The notes beneath the pieces were generated by a model that was not told where the DNA came from, made no database searches, and saw only the letters and a program-made list of their open reading frames with translations. This document shows, piece by piece, positions 1-9,157 of a DNA stretch of 64,000 nucleotides (the stretch's first letter is position 1; every line of letters begins with the position of its first letter). The translations under genes were made by a program, and so were the position numbers. The stretch is taken from NCBI GenBank assembly GCA_964507445.1, contig CAZDQF010000014.1, positions 76,762-140,761 of the forward strand, in the 5' to 3' direction. The DNA comes from GCA-2683135 sp964507445 (GTDB lineage Bacteria; Planctomycetota; GCA-002687715).

Positions 1-867
1 GCACCGGCTGGCGAAGGCGCAGCCCGCCGGGATGTGCTCCTGGGAGGGAGGCTCTCCGGAGAGGATCTGGTCACCACTCTCATTCGCTGCGCCGGGGTCC
101 GTGGCGGGAACCGCGTCCAGCAAGGCCCGGGTGTAGGGGTGGCGAGGTCGCTGTAGGACGGACGCCCGGGGCGCCACCTCGACCAGCTCGCCGGAGTACA
201 TGACCGCGACCCGATCCGCCAGGGCCCTGACCACGGCCAGATCGTGGGTGATGAACAGCATGGACAGGTCGTGCTCCCGGCGCAGATCCAGGAGCAGGTT
301 GAGCACCTGCGCGCGCAGGGAGAGGTCCAGCGCTGAGACCGCTTCGTCCAGCACCAGGAGCTTGGGGGACGGACCGAGGGCGCGGGCGACGCCGACCCGC
401 TGGCGTTGGCCGCCGGACAGCTCGTGAGGGAACCGCGACGCAAGGTTCGGGTCCAGGCCGACCCGCTCGAGGAGCGCGGGGATGATCCCGGTGTCCAGCC
501 CGAACGCCCGCAGGGGTTCCGCCACGCTGTCGCCGATGGTGACGCGGGGGTCGAGGGACGCATACGGGTCCTGGAACACCACCTGGACCCAGCGTCGGGC
601 CTGGCGGAGCTTCCTGCCCCGGAGGGCGTGCAGGGGAACCGGACCGTCAGGGGTCTGGAGGGTGACCGTGCCCCCGGTGGGTGTGCGTAACCGGAGCACC
701 GCTCGGGCGAGGGAGGACTTGCCGCAGCCTGACTCTCCTACCAGGGCCACCACCTCTCCCTGGGCTATGGAGAGGTCCACGTTGCGTACGGCGTGGACCG
801 GTCCCGATGCACCCCGTGGGGGGTAGGTCAGGCTCAAGCCCTGGATCTGCAGGACCGGTGCGCTCAC
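1..867 (-). CDS. oppF: Oligopeptide ABC transporter ATP-binding protein (OppF/DppF-type), truncated by the window edge
   Basis: This is the second ATPase of the left importer and would power peptide uptake with OppD on the cytoplasmic face. Reading leftward from a GTG at 867 gives 289 codons before the window ends. Walker A is GESGCGKS (about residues 44-51), followed by a Q-loop (FQDP), an LSGGQRQR signature and a Walker B region (LLVLDEAVSALD). The last visible residues, GCAFASRC, are the start of the cysteine-bearing Opp C-terminal domain, so only a short tail is missing. The GTG overlaps the oppD stop by 4 bp (GTGA), placing it last in the oppA-B-C-D-F operon. Substrate is not determinable; peptides are inferred from the family. 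Confidence 0.93.
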   Translation of the reverse strand, partial: MSAPVLQIQGLSLTYPPRGASGPVHAVRNVDLSIAQGEVVALVGESGCGKSSLARAVLRLRTPTGGTVTLQTPDGPVPLHALRGRKLRQARRWVQVVFQDPYASLDPRVTIGDSVAEPLRAFGLDTGIIPALLERVGLDPNLASRFPHELSGGQRQRVGVARALGPSPKLLVLDEAVSALDLSLRAQVLNLLLDLRREHDLSMLFITHDLAVVRALADRVAVMYSGELVEVAPRASVLQRPRHPYTRALLDAVPATDPGAANESGDQILSGEPPSQEHIPAGCAFASRC

Positions 868-1820
868 GTCTGGTCCTCCGTCAGCCAGCACGCGCTCCCG
901 TCGCGGAGCTGAGGTTCCTCCGCCGTGCATCGCTCTACCGCGTCCGCGCAGCGCGGAACGAACGGGCAACCGGCGGGCAGGGCGCGCGGGTCCGGGGGAG
1001 CGCCAGGGATCTGAGGCAGCCGATCCTCCACCGACAGGTCACGGGGAAGGGACGCCAGCAGGCCGCGGGTGTAGGGATGGCGGGGGTGGTCGAACAACGC
1101 GGTCACCGCCGCCTCCTCCACCACCCGTCCGGCGTACATGACCGCGACCCGGTCCGCCACCGTCGCCACCACGCCCAGGTCATGGGTGATGAGCAGCAGC
1201 CCCGTGCCGCGCTCCCGGCACAACTGCCGGAAGAGCTCGAGGATCTGCAGCTGCACGGTGACGTCGAGGGCGGTGGTGGGTTCGTCGGCGATGAGCAGCT
1301 TCGGGTCTCCCGCCAGGGCCATGGCGATGAGCGCCCGCTGCCGCAGGCCTCCCGAGAGCTGGTGCGGCCACGCCAGGGCCCGGCGCTCCGGTTGCGGTAT
1401 GCCGGCTTCCGCCAGCAGCGCCACGACCCGATCCCGTCCCTGCCGCCCGCGCAGCCCTTGATGCAGCCTCACGGACTCCAGCACCTGCTCGCCCACCGTG
1501 AGGTGTGGATTGAGCGCCGTCAGCGGGTCCTGGAACACCATGGCCATGGTGCCGCCTCGGAGCCTCCTCGTCGCCCGTCTGTTGTCGAGCGCCAGCTGCG
1601 ACCCGTCCACCTCGACCCGGTGGGCGGTGGCGGTGGCGGACCCTGGCAGCAGACCCATGACGGCGAGGGCGGTGGCGGACTTGCCCGATCCGGACTCGCC
1701 CACCATGGCCACCACCTCTCCGGGATCCACCTTGAGGCTGACGCCGCGCACCGCCGGGGTCGCTCCCTGCTCGCCGGAGAACGTCACGTGCAGATCGTCC
1801 ACTCGCAGCAGCGGGCTCAC
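864..1820 (-). CDS. oppD: Oligopeptide ABC transporter ATP-binding protein (OppD/DppD-type)
   Basis: First ATPase of the left importer, 318 residues with a GTG start, normal size for OppD. Walker A GESGSGKS is at 41-48, the Q-loop FQDP near 96-99, the signature LSGGLRQ at 155-161 and Walker B LLIADE at 175-180 with the usual TTALD extension. The C-terminal Opp domain is intact (HPYTRGLLASLP, then GCPFVPRC and two more cysteines), a cysteine set linked in some family members to iron-sulfur binding. It overlaps oppC by 4 bp upstream and oppF by 4 bp downstream. High confidence for the family; substrate unknown. Confidence 0.95.
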   Translation of the reverse strand: MSPLLRVDDLHVTFSGEQGATPAVRGVSLKVDPGEVVAMVGESGSGKSATALAVMGLLPGSATATAHRVEVDGSQLALDNRRATRRLRGGTMAMVFQDPLTALNPHLTVGEQVLESVRLHQGLRGRQGRDRVVALLAEAGIPQPERRALAWPHQLSGGLRQRALIAMALAGDPKLLIADEPTTALDVTVQLQILELFRQLCRERGTGLLLITHDLGVVATVADRVAVMYAGRVVEEAAVTALFDHPRHPYTRGLLASLPRDLSVEDRLPQIPGAPPDPRALPAGCPFVPRCADAVERCTAEEPQLRDGSACWLTEDQT

Positions 1821-2809
1821 CGGTCGCCTCCGCGCAGACGAGGGTCGAGGGCGTCACGCATGCGGTCGCCGAGGAGGTTGATGGCGAGCAACGTGGACGC
1901 GAACGCCAGGCCCGGGAACAGGATCAGCCAGAGGCTGGAGTGGACCGCCGTGAGGGCGTCGAAGCCCTGCCGGGCGAGCACCCCCCAGCTCACGTCCGGG
2001 GCTTCCACGCCGAGGCCGAGGAACGAGAGGAAGGCTTCGAACAGCATCACGCGGGGGATGGTGAGGGTGAGGGTCACGAGGACCACCGGGGTGATGTTGG
2101 GGAGCACGTGACGGCGCAGGATGGTCAGGGGCGTGGAGCCGGCCGCCCGCGCCGCCTCCATGAACTCCATCTTGCTCAAGGACAGGACCCCGCCGCGGAC
2201 GATCCGGGCCATGGTCAGCCAGGACGTGGCGCCGATGACGGCGAACAGCACCACCACCTGGTTGGTCTCGAGCTCCGGATGTTCGTTGCGGAAGCCTCGC
2301 AAGAGGGCCACCACGAAGATGACGATGAACATGAGGGGGAGGGCGTAGAGCACATCCACCACGCGCATCATGATGTCGTCGGTCCGTCCCCCCGCGTACC
2401 CGGAGACCGCCCCCCAGGCGACCCCGATGATGAGGCTGATGACGGACGCCACCAGCCCCACGGCCAGGCTCAGGCGCGCCCCCCACAAGAGCCGCGAGAG
2501 CAGGCACCTGCCCAGGGAGTCCGTGCCCATGACCGGACCCAGCTGGCGGTCACCGAAGACCGCTGTGCGAGCGCTGATGAGGAGCTCGCTGACGGGGCCG
2601 GGGTCGCGCACCTGGGAGGCATGGAATCCACCTCTCCAGAGGCCGTGCAGGGTCGGCGGCGCCAGCTTGGCGTCCAGGTTCACCTCGGATGGGGCGGCGA
2701 GGGGAAGGAACGGCACGAGCACCGCCATGAGGCCCAGCCCCATGAGGAACCGACCCGCGGCGCAGCGCCGGGCGTCCGAGAGCTTGCCGGGCTGAGGGGC
2801 GCCGCTCAT
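1817..2809 (-). CDS. oppC: Oligopeptide ABC transporter permease (OppC/DppC-type)
   Basis: Inner-membrane permease subunit of the left importer, 330 residues. The start is the ATG at 2809, whose ATGA overlaps the oppB stop; a longer upstream reading frame is oppB sequence in another frame and was rejected. It has an N-terminal helix (about 21-40), a periplasmic segment with the OppC-like GTDSLGR motif (96-102), then a bundle of helices. The EAA coupling loop (MEAARAAGSTPLTILRRHVL) spans about 217-236. The terminal DPRLRGG is typical of OppC. Partners are oppB, oppD and oppF of the same operon. Confidence 0.95.
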   Translation of the reverse strand: MSGAPQPGKLSDARRCAAGRFLMGLGLMAVLVPFLPLAAPSEVNLDAKLAPPTLHGLWRGGFHASQVRDPGPVSELLISARTAVFGDRQLGPVMGTDSLGRCLLSRLLWGARLSLAVGLVASVISLIIGVAWGAVSGYAGGRTDDIMMRVVDVLYALPLMFIVIFVVALLRGFRNEHPELETNQVVVLFAVIGATSWLTMARIVRGGVLSLSKMEFMEAARAAGSTPLTILRRHVLPNITPVVLVTLTLTIPRVMLFEAFLSFLGLGVEAPDVSWGVLARQGFDALTAVHSSLWLILFPGLAFASTLLAINLLGDRMRDALDPRLRGGDR

Positions 2810-3816
2810 GTCAGCTCCACCCGGGGGTCGAGGGACGCCAGCAGGAGATCGGCCATGGCGTTGAGGACGTAGACCGCCACGGTGTAGAGCATGACCATGC
2901 CGAGGGCGAGGGTGTAGTCCCGGTTGAGGGCGCTCTGCACGAAGTGGGTGCCGACGCCGGGAATGGCGAACACCTGTTCGATCACCAGGGAGCCCGTGAG
3001 GATGCCGGCCAGGGCCGGCCCCAGGAACGTGATCACCGGGAGCAGGGCGCCGCGGAGGGCGTGCCCCGTGATGACCCGGAGTTCGCTCAGCCCCTTGGCG
3101 CGGGCGGTGCGGATCCAGTCCTGGTTCATGACCTCCAGCATCCCGGTGCGGACCAGTCGGGCCACCTGGGCCGCGAACGGGGCCGCCAGACAGAACGACG
3201 GCAGGATGAGCGCTCGCGGTTCCGCCAGGCCAGCAGCGGGGAGCCATCCCAGGACGAACACCAGGGGCGTCATGAGCGCTCCTGCAAGGACGAAGTTCGG
3301 CACGGCCATGCCCAGGCTGGCGGCGGCGGACAGCACCGTGTCGGTCCGGCTCCCCCGGCGCAGGGCCGCCACCACTCCCACGGGTACGCCGATGGCGAGC
3401 ATCCAGGCGAACGCGGCGAGGCCCAGGAGCGCGGAGGCGGGCATGCCCTGGGCCATGACCTCGCGCACCTGGAAGTCCCGCAGTGTCATGGAGGGGCCGA
3501 AGTCGAAGGTGGGCATGCCGCCCAGGGCGATGATCCACTGCTCCGCCATGGGCTTGTCCAGGCCGAACCGGGCCTCCAGGTTGCGACGCACCTGAGGCAT
3601 GAGGCTGCGGCCGTCGTCGAACGGGCCGCCGGGCACGGCTCGCATGAGGAAGAAGGAGACCGTGAAGACCACGAGGGACGTGGCCATGAGCCACCCGGTG
3701 CGGCGCATCAGGAACGGGAGGACGCGCCCGCCGGTCCGCTGCAGGCGCCGCGCCGCCAGCAGCAGCGCCACGGGTCCCACGGTGAGGAGGAGCAGCACCA
3801 GGATTCCGCGGGTCAT
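2806..3816 (-). CDS. oppB: Oligopeptide ABC transporter permease (OppB/DppB-type)
   Basis: Inner-membrane permease subunit, 336 residues. It carries the OppB hallmarks: an N-terminal helix followed by the AVPGGPFD motif, a FGLDKP segment, several helices, an EAA loop (DWIRTARAKGLSELRVITGH) and the terminal DPRVELT. An extra hydrophobic stretch at residues 3-20 precedes the usual first helix (about 43-60), so it has one more predicted membrane segment than typical OppB. The ATG at 3816 overlaps the oppA stop (ATGA), which supports this start. It pairs with oppC to form the pore. Confidence 0.94.
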   Translation of the reverse strand: MTRGILVLLLLTVGPVALLLAARRLQRTGGRVLPFLMRRTGWLMATSLVVFTVSFFLMRAVPGGPFDDGRSLMPQVRRNLEARFGLDKPMAEQWIIALGGMPTFDFGPSMTLRDFQVREVMAQGMPASALLGLAAFAWMLAIGVPVGVVAALRRGSRTDTVLSAAASLGMAVPNFVLAGALMTPLVFVLGWLPAAGLAEPRALILPSFCLAAPFAAQVARLVRTGMLEVMNQDWIRTARAKGLSELRVITGHALRGALLPVITFLGPALAGILTGSLVIEQVFAIPGVGTHFVQSALNRDYTLALGMVMLYTVAVYVLNAMADLLLASLDPRVELT

Positions 3817-5444
3817 CGGGTGACCCTCAGCCAGCGGGGCGGGTGCCAGTCCAGGACGTTGCGGTGGTAGCCCCGGACCCAGGGCTTCACCATGCCGCGG
3901 GAGACGTAGTGAAAGACCGGGATGATGGCGGCGGACTCGAGGAGCAGGGCCTCTGCCTCTCGCAGCACCCGGGAGCGCTCGCCGGATTCACCGGCGGCGT
4001 TGGCGCGGCTCATCACCAGCTCGGTGTAGCGGGGCTCCTTGAACCCGGTGTCGCTGCCGTTCCTGTCCAGGATGAACAGGTCGAGGAAGTTGCTGGGGTC
4101 GTTGAAGTCACCGATCCAGGATGAGCGGGCGATGGTGTAGTCCTGTTTGCGGATGGCGCCGCGGATGGACCCGGAGTCCATGTTGACCAGACGGCAACGC
4201 AGCCCGAGACGGGCCCACTGCGCTTGCAGGACCTCGGCGATGGCCTGATCGTTGACGTCCGGACTGTAGAGGACCTCGAACACCGGGAGGTCGGCGAGCC
4301 GCACCCCTTCCTCGGCGAGCCCTTGCCGCAGCAGCTCTCGGGCCAGCTCCGGATCGAAGCGGCAGGTGTCCCTAGGGGGTTCGTACTGGACGGCGCCGCA
4401 GCGGGTGCCCGGCGGGACGAAGCTGAACGCGGGCGCCTCGCCTGCCCGGGTCACGTTCTCGACGATGGCCACCCGGTCCACGGAGAGGCTGAGGGCCCGT
4501 CGCAGCTTGGGGTTGTTGAACGGCGGTCGGTCGGTGTTGACCTTGAAGTAGAAGGTGCCGAGCCGGGCCGTGGGCTGGAACTCACCGGTGGCGTCCGGGC
4601 CATAACGGGCGAGCAGGGTGTTGACGGCGGAGGTGGGGATGTCGGTGATGATGTCGCAGTCACCGCGGACGTAGAGGTTGAGCTGGGTGGCGGCGGACTC
4701 CGTGGACAGCCAGTCGATGGAGTCCAGCGCCACCTCATGGTTGGCGCGGTAGAGCGGGTTGCGCTCGACCCGCACCCGGTCCCTCAGCCGCCACAGGACC
4801 GGCTTGTAGGGGCCGTTGCAGACCATCCGGTCCGGCTTCATCCACAGGGCTCCGTGGCGTTCCACGGCGTGGCGGGGGACGGGATAGAGCGGGAACAGGG
4901 TCAGGATCGCCGGGAAGTAGGGCTGCCGCTGCTCCAGGGTGAACACCAGGGTCTCCGGGTCCGGAGCCCGGATCCCGACGGACTCGCGGCCCGTTCCGGA
5001 CTGATTGAACGCGCGAGCTCCTTCCACCCCGAACAGGAGCGAGGGGAAGCGCGCGGCGGTGCGCGGATCGAGGAAGCGCAGGAAGGACCACCTGAGGCCG
5101 TGGGCGTCCAGGGGGTGCCCGTCGCTCCACCGCAGCCCACGACGCAGGCGGAAGGTCCACCGCAGCCCGTCCGCCGAGACCTCCGGTTGTTCGCGGGCGA
5201 GGGCCGGCACCGGCTCCAGGGTCTCCGGGTCCGTGTCGAGGAGGCCTTCGAAGAGGCTGGAGAGGATGCGGGCGTCGGCGATGGCCGTGGTCACCGCGGG
5301 GTCGAGGCTGCGCGGGTCCGGACCGTTGGCCACGACGAGATCGGCGCGCGACAAGGCCGCGTCCTCCAGCACGAGGACGAACAGGGCCGGCACGCCGACC
5401 AGCACCGCGACGAGCAACGAGTTGCGCAGCGAATGACCGCCCAT
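3813..5444 (-). CDS. oppA: Extracellular solute-binding protein, family 5 (OppA-like), membrane-anchored rather than lipoprotein
   Basis: Substrate-binding component of the left importer, 543 residues. An N-terminal hydrophobic segment (about 9-25) lacks a lipobox cysteine, so it is either a signal peptide or an uncleaved anchor. The mature part opens with the family 5 pattern (NGPDPRSLDPAV, then SLFEGLLD) and continues with the RRGLRWSDGHPLDA block and the PFNNPKLRRALSLSVDR block typical of SBP_bac_5. First gene of the leftward operon; the downstream permease overlaps it by 4 bp. The ligand is probably a peptide by family, but nickel, opine or glycoside binders share the fold. Confidence 0.93.
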   Translation of the reverse strand: MGGHSLRNSLLVAVLVGVPALFVLVLEDAALSRADLVVANGPDPRSLDPAVTTAIADARILSSLFEGLLDTDPETLEPVPALAREQPEVSADGLRWTFRLRRGLRWSDGHPLDAHGLRWSFLRFLDPRTAARFPSLLFGVEGARAFNQSGTGRESVGIRAPDPETLVFTLEQRQPYFPAILTLFPLYPVPRHAVERHGALWMKPDRMVCNGPYKPVLWRLRDRVRVERNPLYRANHEVALDSIDWLSTESAATQLNLYVRGDCDIITDIPTSAVNTLLARYGPDATGEFQPTARLGTFYFKVNTDRPPFNNPKLRRALSLSVDRVAIVENVTRAGEAPAFSFVPPGTRCGAVQYEPPRDTCRFDPELARELLRQGLAEEGVRLADLPVFEVLYSPDVNDQAIAEVLQAQWARLGLRCRLVNMDSGSIRGAIRKQDYTIARSSWIGDFNDPSNFLDLFILDRNGSDTGFKEPRYTELVMSRANAAGESGERSRVLREAEALLLESAAIIPVFHYVSRGMVKPWVRGYHRNVLDWHPPRWLRVTR

Positions 5445-5553
5445 GATCCCCGCAAATCAGTTTATCTGCGCTCCTTTCCGTGGTCTATGATGGAGGTCCC
5501 TGCCGCATCTCCGAGCGTGGTAACCTCCGGCGCATCGTGGGAGCGGAATCGGT
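5445..5553. promoter_or_regulatory. Divergent promoter region between two Opp operons
   Basis: This 109-bp gap separates the leftward and rightward importer operons and must hold both promoters unless they are within genes. On the + strand TATGAT at 5486-5491 matches the -10 consensus at five of six positions, but no good -35 lies 16-19 bp upstream. No convincing minus-strand promoter was found. A shared operator for coordinated control is possible but not visible. Confidence 0.35.
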
Positions 5554-7302
5554 ATGAGCAGGAACTGGTACCTCTGGGCGGGTGCTGCGCTGCTCCTCGT
5601 CGCGTGCAGCGGCGAGGACGTCGACCGCCGTGGGATCAGCGGCGGCGAGAGCGCCGGCGGTCGCCCGGTCGCAGAGATCCTGGCGGATCGGGAAGCGGAG
5701 AACCCGGATCGCGGTCGTTGGCGGGACCTCTCCGCCGAGCCCTTCGACCCGACGCGGGTCCGTGGGACCCTGGTGGTCGGCTACAAGAATCCGCCGGCAA
5801 CCCTCAACAACCTGCTGTGGCGCAACGACAGCGGTCGCGCCTACATGAAGCACTACCTGGCCCCGTTCCTGCTGGAGGAGACCCCGGACGCCGGCGAGGA
5901 CGGCATCGTCGCCCGCCCGTGCGTCGCCGCTTCCCTGCCAACGGCCAGCGCTGACGGCCTGACCTACAGGTGGACCATTCGCGGCGACCTGACCTGGAGC
6001 GACGGGCGCCCGCTCACCGCCGACGACTATGAGTTCACCTGGAACCTCATGCAGGACCCGGCGGTCCGCTGCGACAAGCGGCGGGGTTCCCTGACCGCGG
6101 TGGAGAAGGTGACGAAGACCGGTCCCCTGACCTTCGACGTCCGGTTCAAGGAGCGTCACTACAACGCGGCGGTGATGTTCGGCCTGGAGTTCACGGTGGT
6201 CCCGGCCCACGCGTCGCCGACGGACCCGGAGGCCTTCAACGTGCTGCGCCAGCAGGTCGGGTACGGCCCCTATCGGGTCGAGGAGTTCAGCGATCAGCGG
6301 CTGCTCCTCACCCTGCGCGACGAGTACAGAGAGGCGCCCTTCCCGATCTGGAATTGCTACGTGGAGAACGTGGAGTTCCGCTTCGTCCCGGATGACGCGG
6401 CGCGGCTCGAACAGCTTCGGCAAGGAGAGGTCGACATCGCCGCCATCCCCTCCGGCCAGTTCGAGGCCATGGGGCGGGACCCGACGTTCAATCGTCACAA
6501 CTGGCGCACGGCGTACCCGCTCCCCAACTACGAGTTCGTGGCGTGGAACACGCGGGACCCGGAAGATCTCAGCAAGCCCCATCCGCTCTTCGGGTCCGCC
6601 GCCGTGCGGCGGGCCGTCGCCCGTCTGGTTGACCGGCAGCACATCGCGAAACAGGTCCGTCACGGATTGGCGCGGACGGTGAACGGCCCCTACTGGTTCC
6701 CGGACGCGGACTACGACCGGACCGTTCCGGAGTTCGGCTTCGACCCCCGGGAGGCCAGGGCGCTCCTGGAGGCGGAGGGCTGGCGGCAGAACTCAAAGGG
6801 GGTGCTGGAGAAGGACGGCCGCGAGTTCCGGTTCAAGCTCCTGGTGATCGCCTCCGAGCTGTGGCGGGTCCCCGCCGTGGTGATCGCGGAGGGGGCGCTG
6901 GAGGCAGGGGTCATCATCGAGGTGGAGGCCGTGCCCGCGAGGGAGTTCGGGCGCATCTACCGCCATGACTTCGACGCGTTCCTGGTCCGCAACGGCCTGC
7001 GTCCGCCGGTGGAGCCGGATCAGTTCGAGCTGTTCCACTCGTCCCTGGCGGACAAGCAGGGTAATAACTGGGTCGGGCTTCGAGACGAGCGGGTGGATCG
7101 GTTGCTCGAGGCGACCCAGGTGACCCTGGACCGGTCCAAGCGTCTGCGTCTACGCCGTCAGTTTCACCGCCTGTTCAACGAGCTTCAGCCCTTCACGGTC
7201 ATCTGCTGCACCTATTCTCCCGTGGGGGTGGGGCGCCGCTGGGCCAACGTGAAGGTGCACGACCTGGGTCTCTGGTTCCGGGACCTCTACCTGAGGGAGT
7301 GA
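5554..7302 (+). CDS. oppA: Extracellular solute-binding lipoprotein, family 5
   Basis: Binding protein of the right importer, 582 residues. A lipoprotein signal ends in the lipobox LVAC with Cys18 as the acylation site. The body has the SBP_bac_5 pattern: a domain I entry (GTLVVGYKNPPATLNNLLW), the TWSDGRPLTADDYEFTW block and a VRRAVARLVDRQHIAK block. It differs strongly from the left-hand binding protein (lipoprotein versus hydrophobic N-terminus, different loops), so the two operons are not a recent tandem copy. The permease gene starts 10 bp downstream. Confidence 0.93.
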   Translation: MSRNWYLWAGAALLLVACSGEDVDRRGISGGESAGGRPVAEILADREAENPDRGRWRDLSAEPFDPTRVRGTLVVGYKNPPATLNNLLWRNDSGRAYMKHYLAPFLLEETPDAGEDGIVARPCVAASLPTASADGLTYRWTIRGDLTWSDGRPLTADDYEFTWNLMQDPAVRCDKRRGSLTAVEKVTKTGPLTFDVRFKERHYNAAVMFGLEFTVVPAHASPTDPEAFNVLRQQVGYGPYRVEEFSDQRLLLTLRDEYREAPFPIWNCYVENVEFRFVPDDAARLEQLRQGEVDIAAIPSGQFEAMGRDPTFNRHNWRTAYPLPNYEFVAWNTRDPEDLSKPHPLFGSAAVRRAVARLVDRQHIAKQVRHGLARTVNGPYWFPDADYDRTVPEFGFDPREARALLEAEGWRQNSKGVLEKDGREFRFKLLVIASELWRVPAVVIAEGALEAGVIIEVEAVPAREFGRIYRHDFDAFLVRNGLRPPVEPDQFELFHSSLADKQGNNWVGLRDERVDRLLEATQVTLDRSKRLRLRRQFHRLFNELQPFTVICCTYSPVGVGRRWANVKVHDLGLWFRDLYLRE

Positions 7303-7312
7303 GCGCGACCGG

Positions 7313-9157
7313 ATGATCCGGTATGTGGTCCGTCGCATCCTTTTGATGATCCCCACCTTCGTCGGGATCACGGTGCTCACGTTCGGGCTGTTGTCCATCG
7401 GTGACGACCCCCTGGCTCCCGGTGCCGGTGAGGAGCCTTCGATCGGCGGCCGGGCGCTGCCCGAGGACGTCGCTCGACGCCTTCGGGTGGCCATGGGCTA
7501 CGACCTGCCGGCCATCATCAACCTGGATGTTGAGGACTCCAGACGCACCGTCCAGGCGGCGGCGGAGCGGGTGTCCTCCACGTGGCGCCGCGTGGCGCCG
7601 GACCTGAGCCGGCGGGTCTACGACGCGGCGCTCTCTTCCGGACTGAACAAGCTGGAGGCGGCCACGGTCATGGACGCCATGGCGGCTCATGTCCGGAGCC
7701 AGGTGGTGGCCGGGCGGGTGTCCTCCGAGGGCTTGCTCACGGTCTCCGGTCGCGGGGCGCGGGCGGCGCGGTTGGCGGCGACTCCGTTGCAGCCGGAGCT
7801 CCGCGCCATGATCTGGGACATGGATCGGCTGCGGCGTCTCCGGGGACAGACCGCGAGGTGGTTGCGGCCGGTCCTCGACGAAGCGGAGGACCCTGAGGAC
7901 CCCCTCCACAGCCTGGTGAGCGGTGCCGGGGAGCTGGCGGAGGCGGAGGGCTATAGGGCCGACGAGATGCGCGGCGCGTTGAACCGCTGGATGGCCGCGG
8001 CCCGGGCGGAGGTCTCACCCGGGCGGCCCACGGGAGCCCCCCTGGAGGCCGTCAGGGAGCGGCGTCGGCGATGGGAGGCTGAGCTGGCGCGCTATGGCGG
8101 GCTCATGATGACCGACTTCATGCCGCTGCTGCTGGACGCGTCACCTCACGTCCGGGGGCTGGCCGCGGAGCTGCTCGTGGGCAGCGGCGGTTGCGATGTC
8201 CGCTACACCGCCTACGGCTCTCCGGGGCGGCGCCTGAGCCCCGAGCAGGAGCGGCTTCAGACGCTCGAGGACGATCGGTTGCGGCGCTGGTGGGAGCTGA
8301 ATCACCTTCGTTACAGGGAGGTCTCGGACCTGGAACGATGGGGCTGGCTGGCGTGGACCCACACGCGCTACGGCCGGTGGGTCGCGAGCCTCGTCACCCT
8401 GGACTTCGGTGAGTCCATGAACCAGTCCCGGAGCGTCCGGACCCTGTTGGGGGAGAGGCTCCCGTTCACGTTGTTGCTCCAGGGATGTGCGGTCGCCGTG
8501 ATGTTCCTGTTGGCGATCCCTCTCGGCACGTGGGCTGCGCGGCGCAAGGGGAGCCGGGGCGACCGCGGCTTGTCTCTCCTGATGTTCGCGCTGTTCGCCG
8601 CGCCGAGCTTCTGGGTCGCCACGGCTTGCGTGCTGGGCCTGAACGGCGTGTTCCCCATGCAGGGCCTGCGTTCCCCCGAGATCCAGCGCGCCCTGACCGC
8701 CGGCGAGCTGTCAGTGTGGTCGCCGCGCACCCTGGCGGACCTGGCGTGGCACTGCGTGCTGCCGGTGGCCGTGCTCAGTTACGGCGGCGTGGCGGTGCTT
8801 CAACGCTTCGCCCGGACCAGCATCCTGGACACCGCGTCCCAGCCCTGGGTGCGGGCGGTGCGGGCGCGCGGCGTCCCTGAGCGGCGGTTGTTCCGACGGC
8901 ACGTGCAGCGCCCCTCCCTGATCCCCCTGGTGACCCTGTTCGGGGTGATCCTGCCGGCCCTGGTGGGCGGCAGCGTGGTGGTGGAGCGCATCTTCGGCAT
9001 CCCGGGGATGGGCCTGCTGGCCTGGGAGGCGGTCACCGGACACGACGTGCCGGTGGTCATGGCGGTGGTGTCCTTGTCTGCGGTGGTCACCATGCTCGGT
9101 TATCTGGCGGCGGACCTGCTGTACGGGTGGGTCGATCCCAGGGTGAGGCGCTCATGA
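7313..9157 (+). CDS. oppB: ABC transporter permease, OppB-type, with a large extracytoplasmic insertion
   Basis: OppB-like permease of 614 residues, nearly twice the usual 310-340. The first helix is at about 8-28 and is followed by an ordinary OppB start (SIGDDPL, then VAMGYDLP). About 270-290 extra, mostly alpha-helical, residues then interrupt the periplasmic loop. The family pattern resumes near residue 350 (RYGRWVASLVTLDFGESM, then ERLPFTLLL at about 380) and runs through the EAA loop (WVRAVRARGVPERRLFRRH, about 512-530) to the terminal DPRVRRS. Part of the insertion (PLLLDASPHVRGLAAELL) resembles a HEAT-type helix pair. The reading frame is continuous. It overlaps the next permease by 4 bp. 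Confidence 0.92.
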   Translation: MIRYVVRRILLMIPTFVGITVLTFGLLSIGDDPLAPGAGEEPSIGGRALPEDVARRLRVAMGYDLPAIINLDVEDSRRTVQAAAERVSSTWRRVAPDLSRRVYDAALSSGLNKLEAATVMDAMAAHVRSQVVAGRVSSEGLLTVSGRGARAARLAATPLQPELRAMIWDMDRLRRLRGQTARWLRPVLDEAEDPEDPLHSLVSGAGELAEAEGYRADEMRGALNRWMAAARAEVSPGRPTGAPLEAVRERRRRWEAELARYGGLMMTDFMPLLLDASPHVRGLAAELLVGSGGCDVRYTAYGSPGRRLSPEQERLQTLEDDRLRRWWELNHLRYREVSDLERWGWLAWTHTRYGRWVASLVTLDFGESMNQSRSVRTLLGERLPFTLLLQGCAVAVMFLLAIPLGTWAARRKGSRGDRGLSLLMFALFAAPSFWVATACVLGLNGVFPMQGLRSPEIQRALTAGELSVWSPRTLADLAWHCVLPVAVLSYGGVAVLQRFARTSILDTASQPWVRAVRARGVPERRLFRRHVQRPSLIPLVTLFGVILPALVGGSVVVERIFGIPGMGLLAWEAVTGHDVPVVMAVVSLSAVVTMLGYLAADLLYGWVDPRVRRS

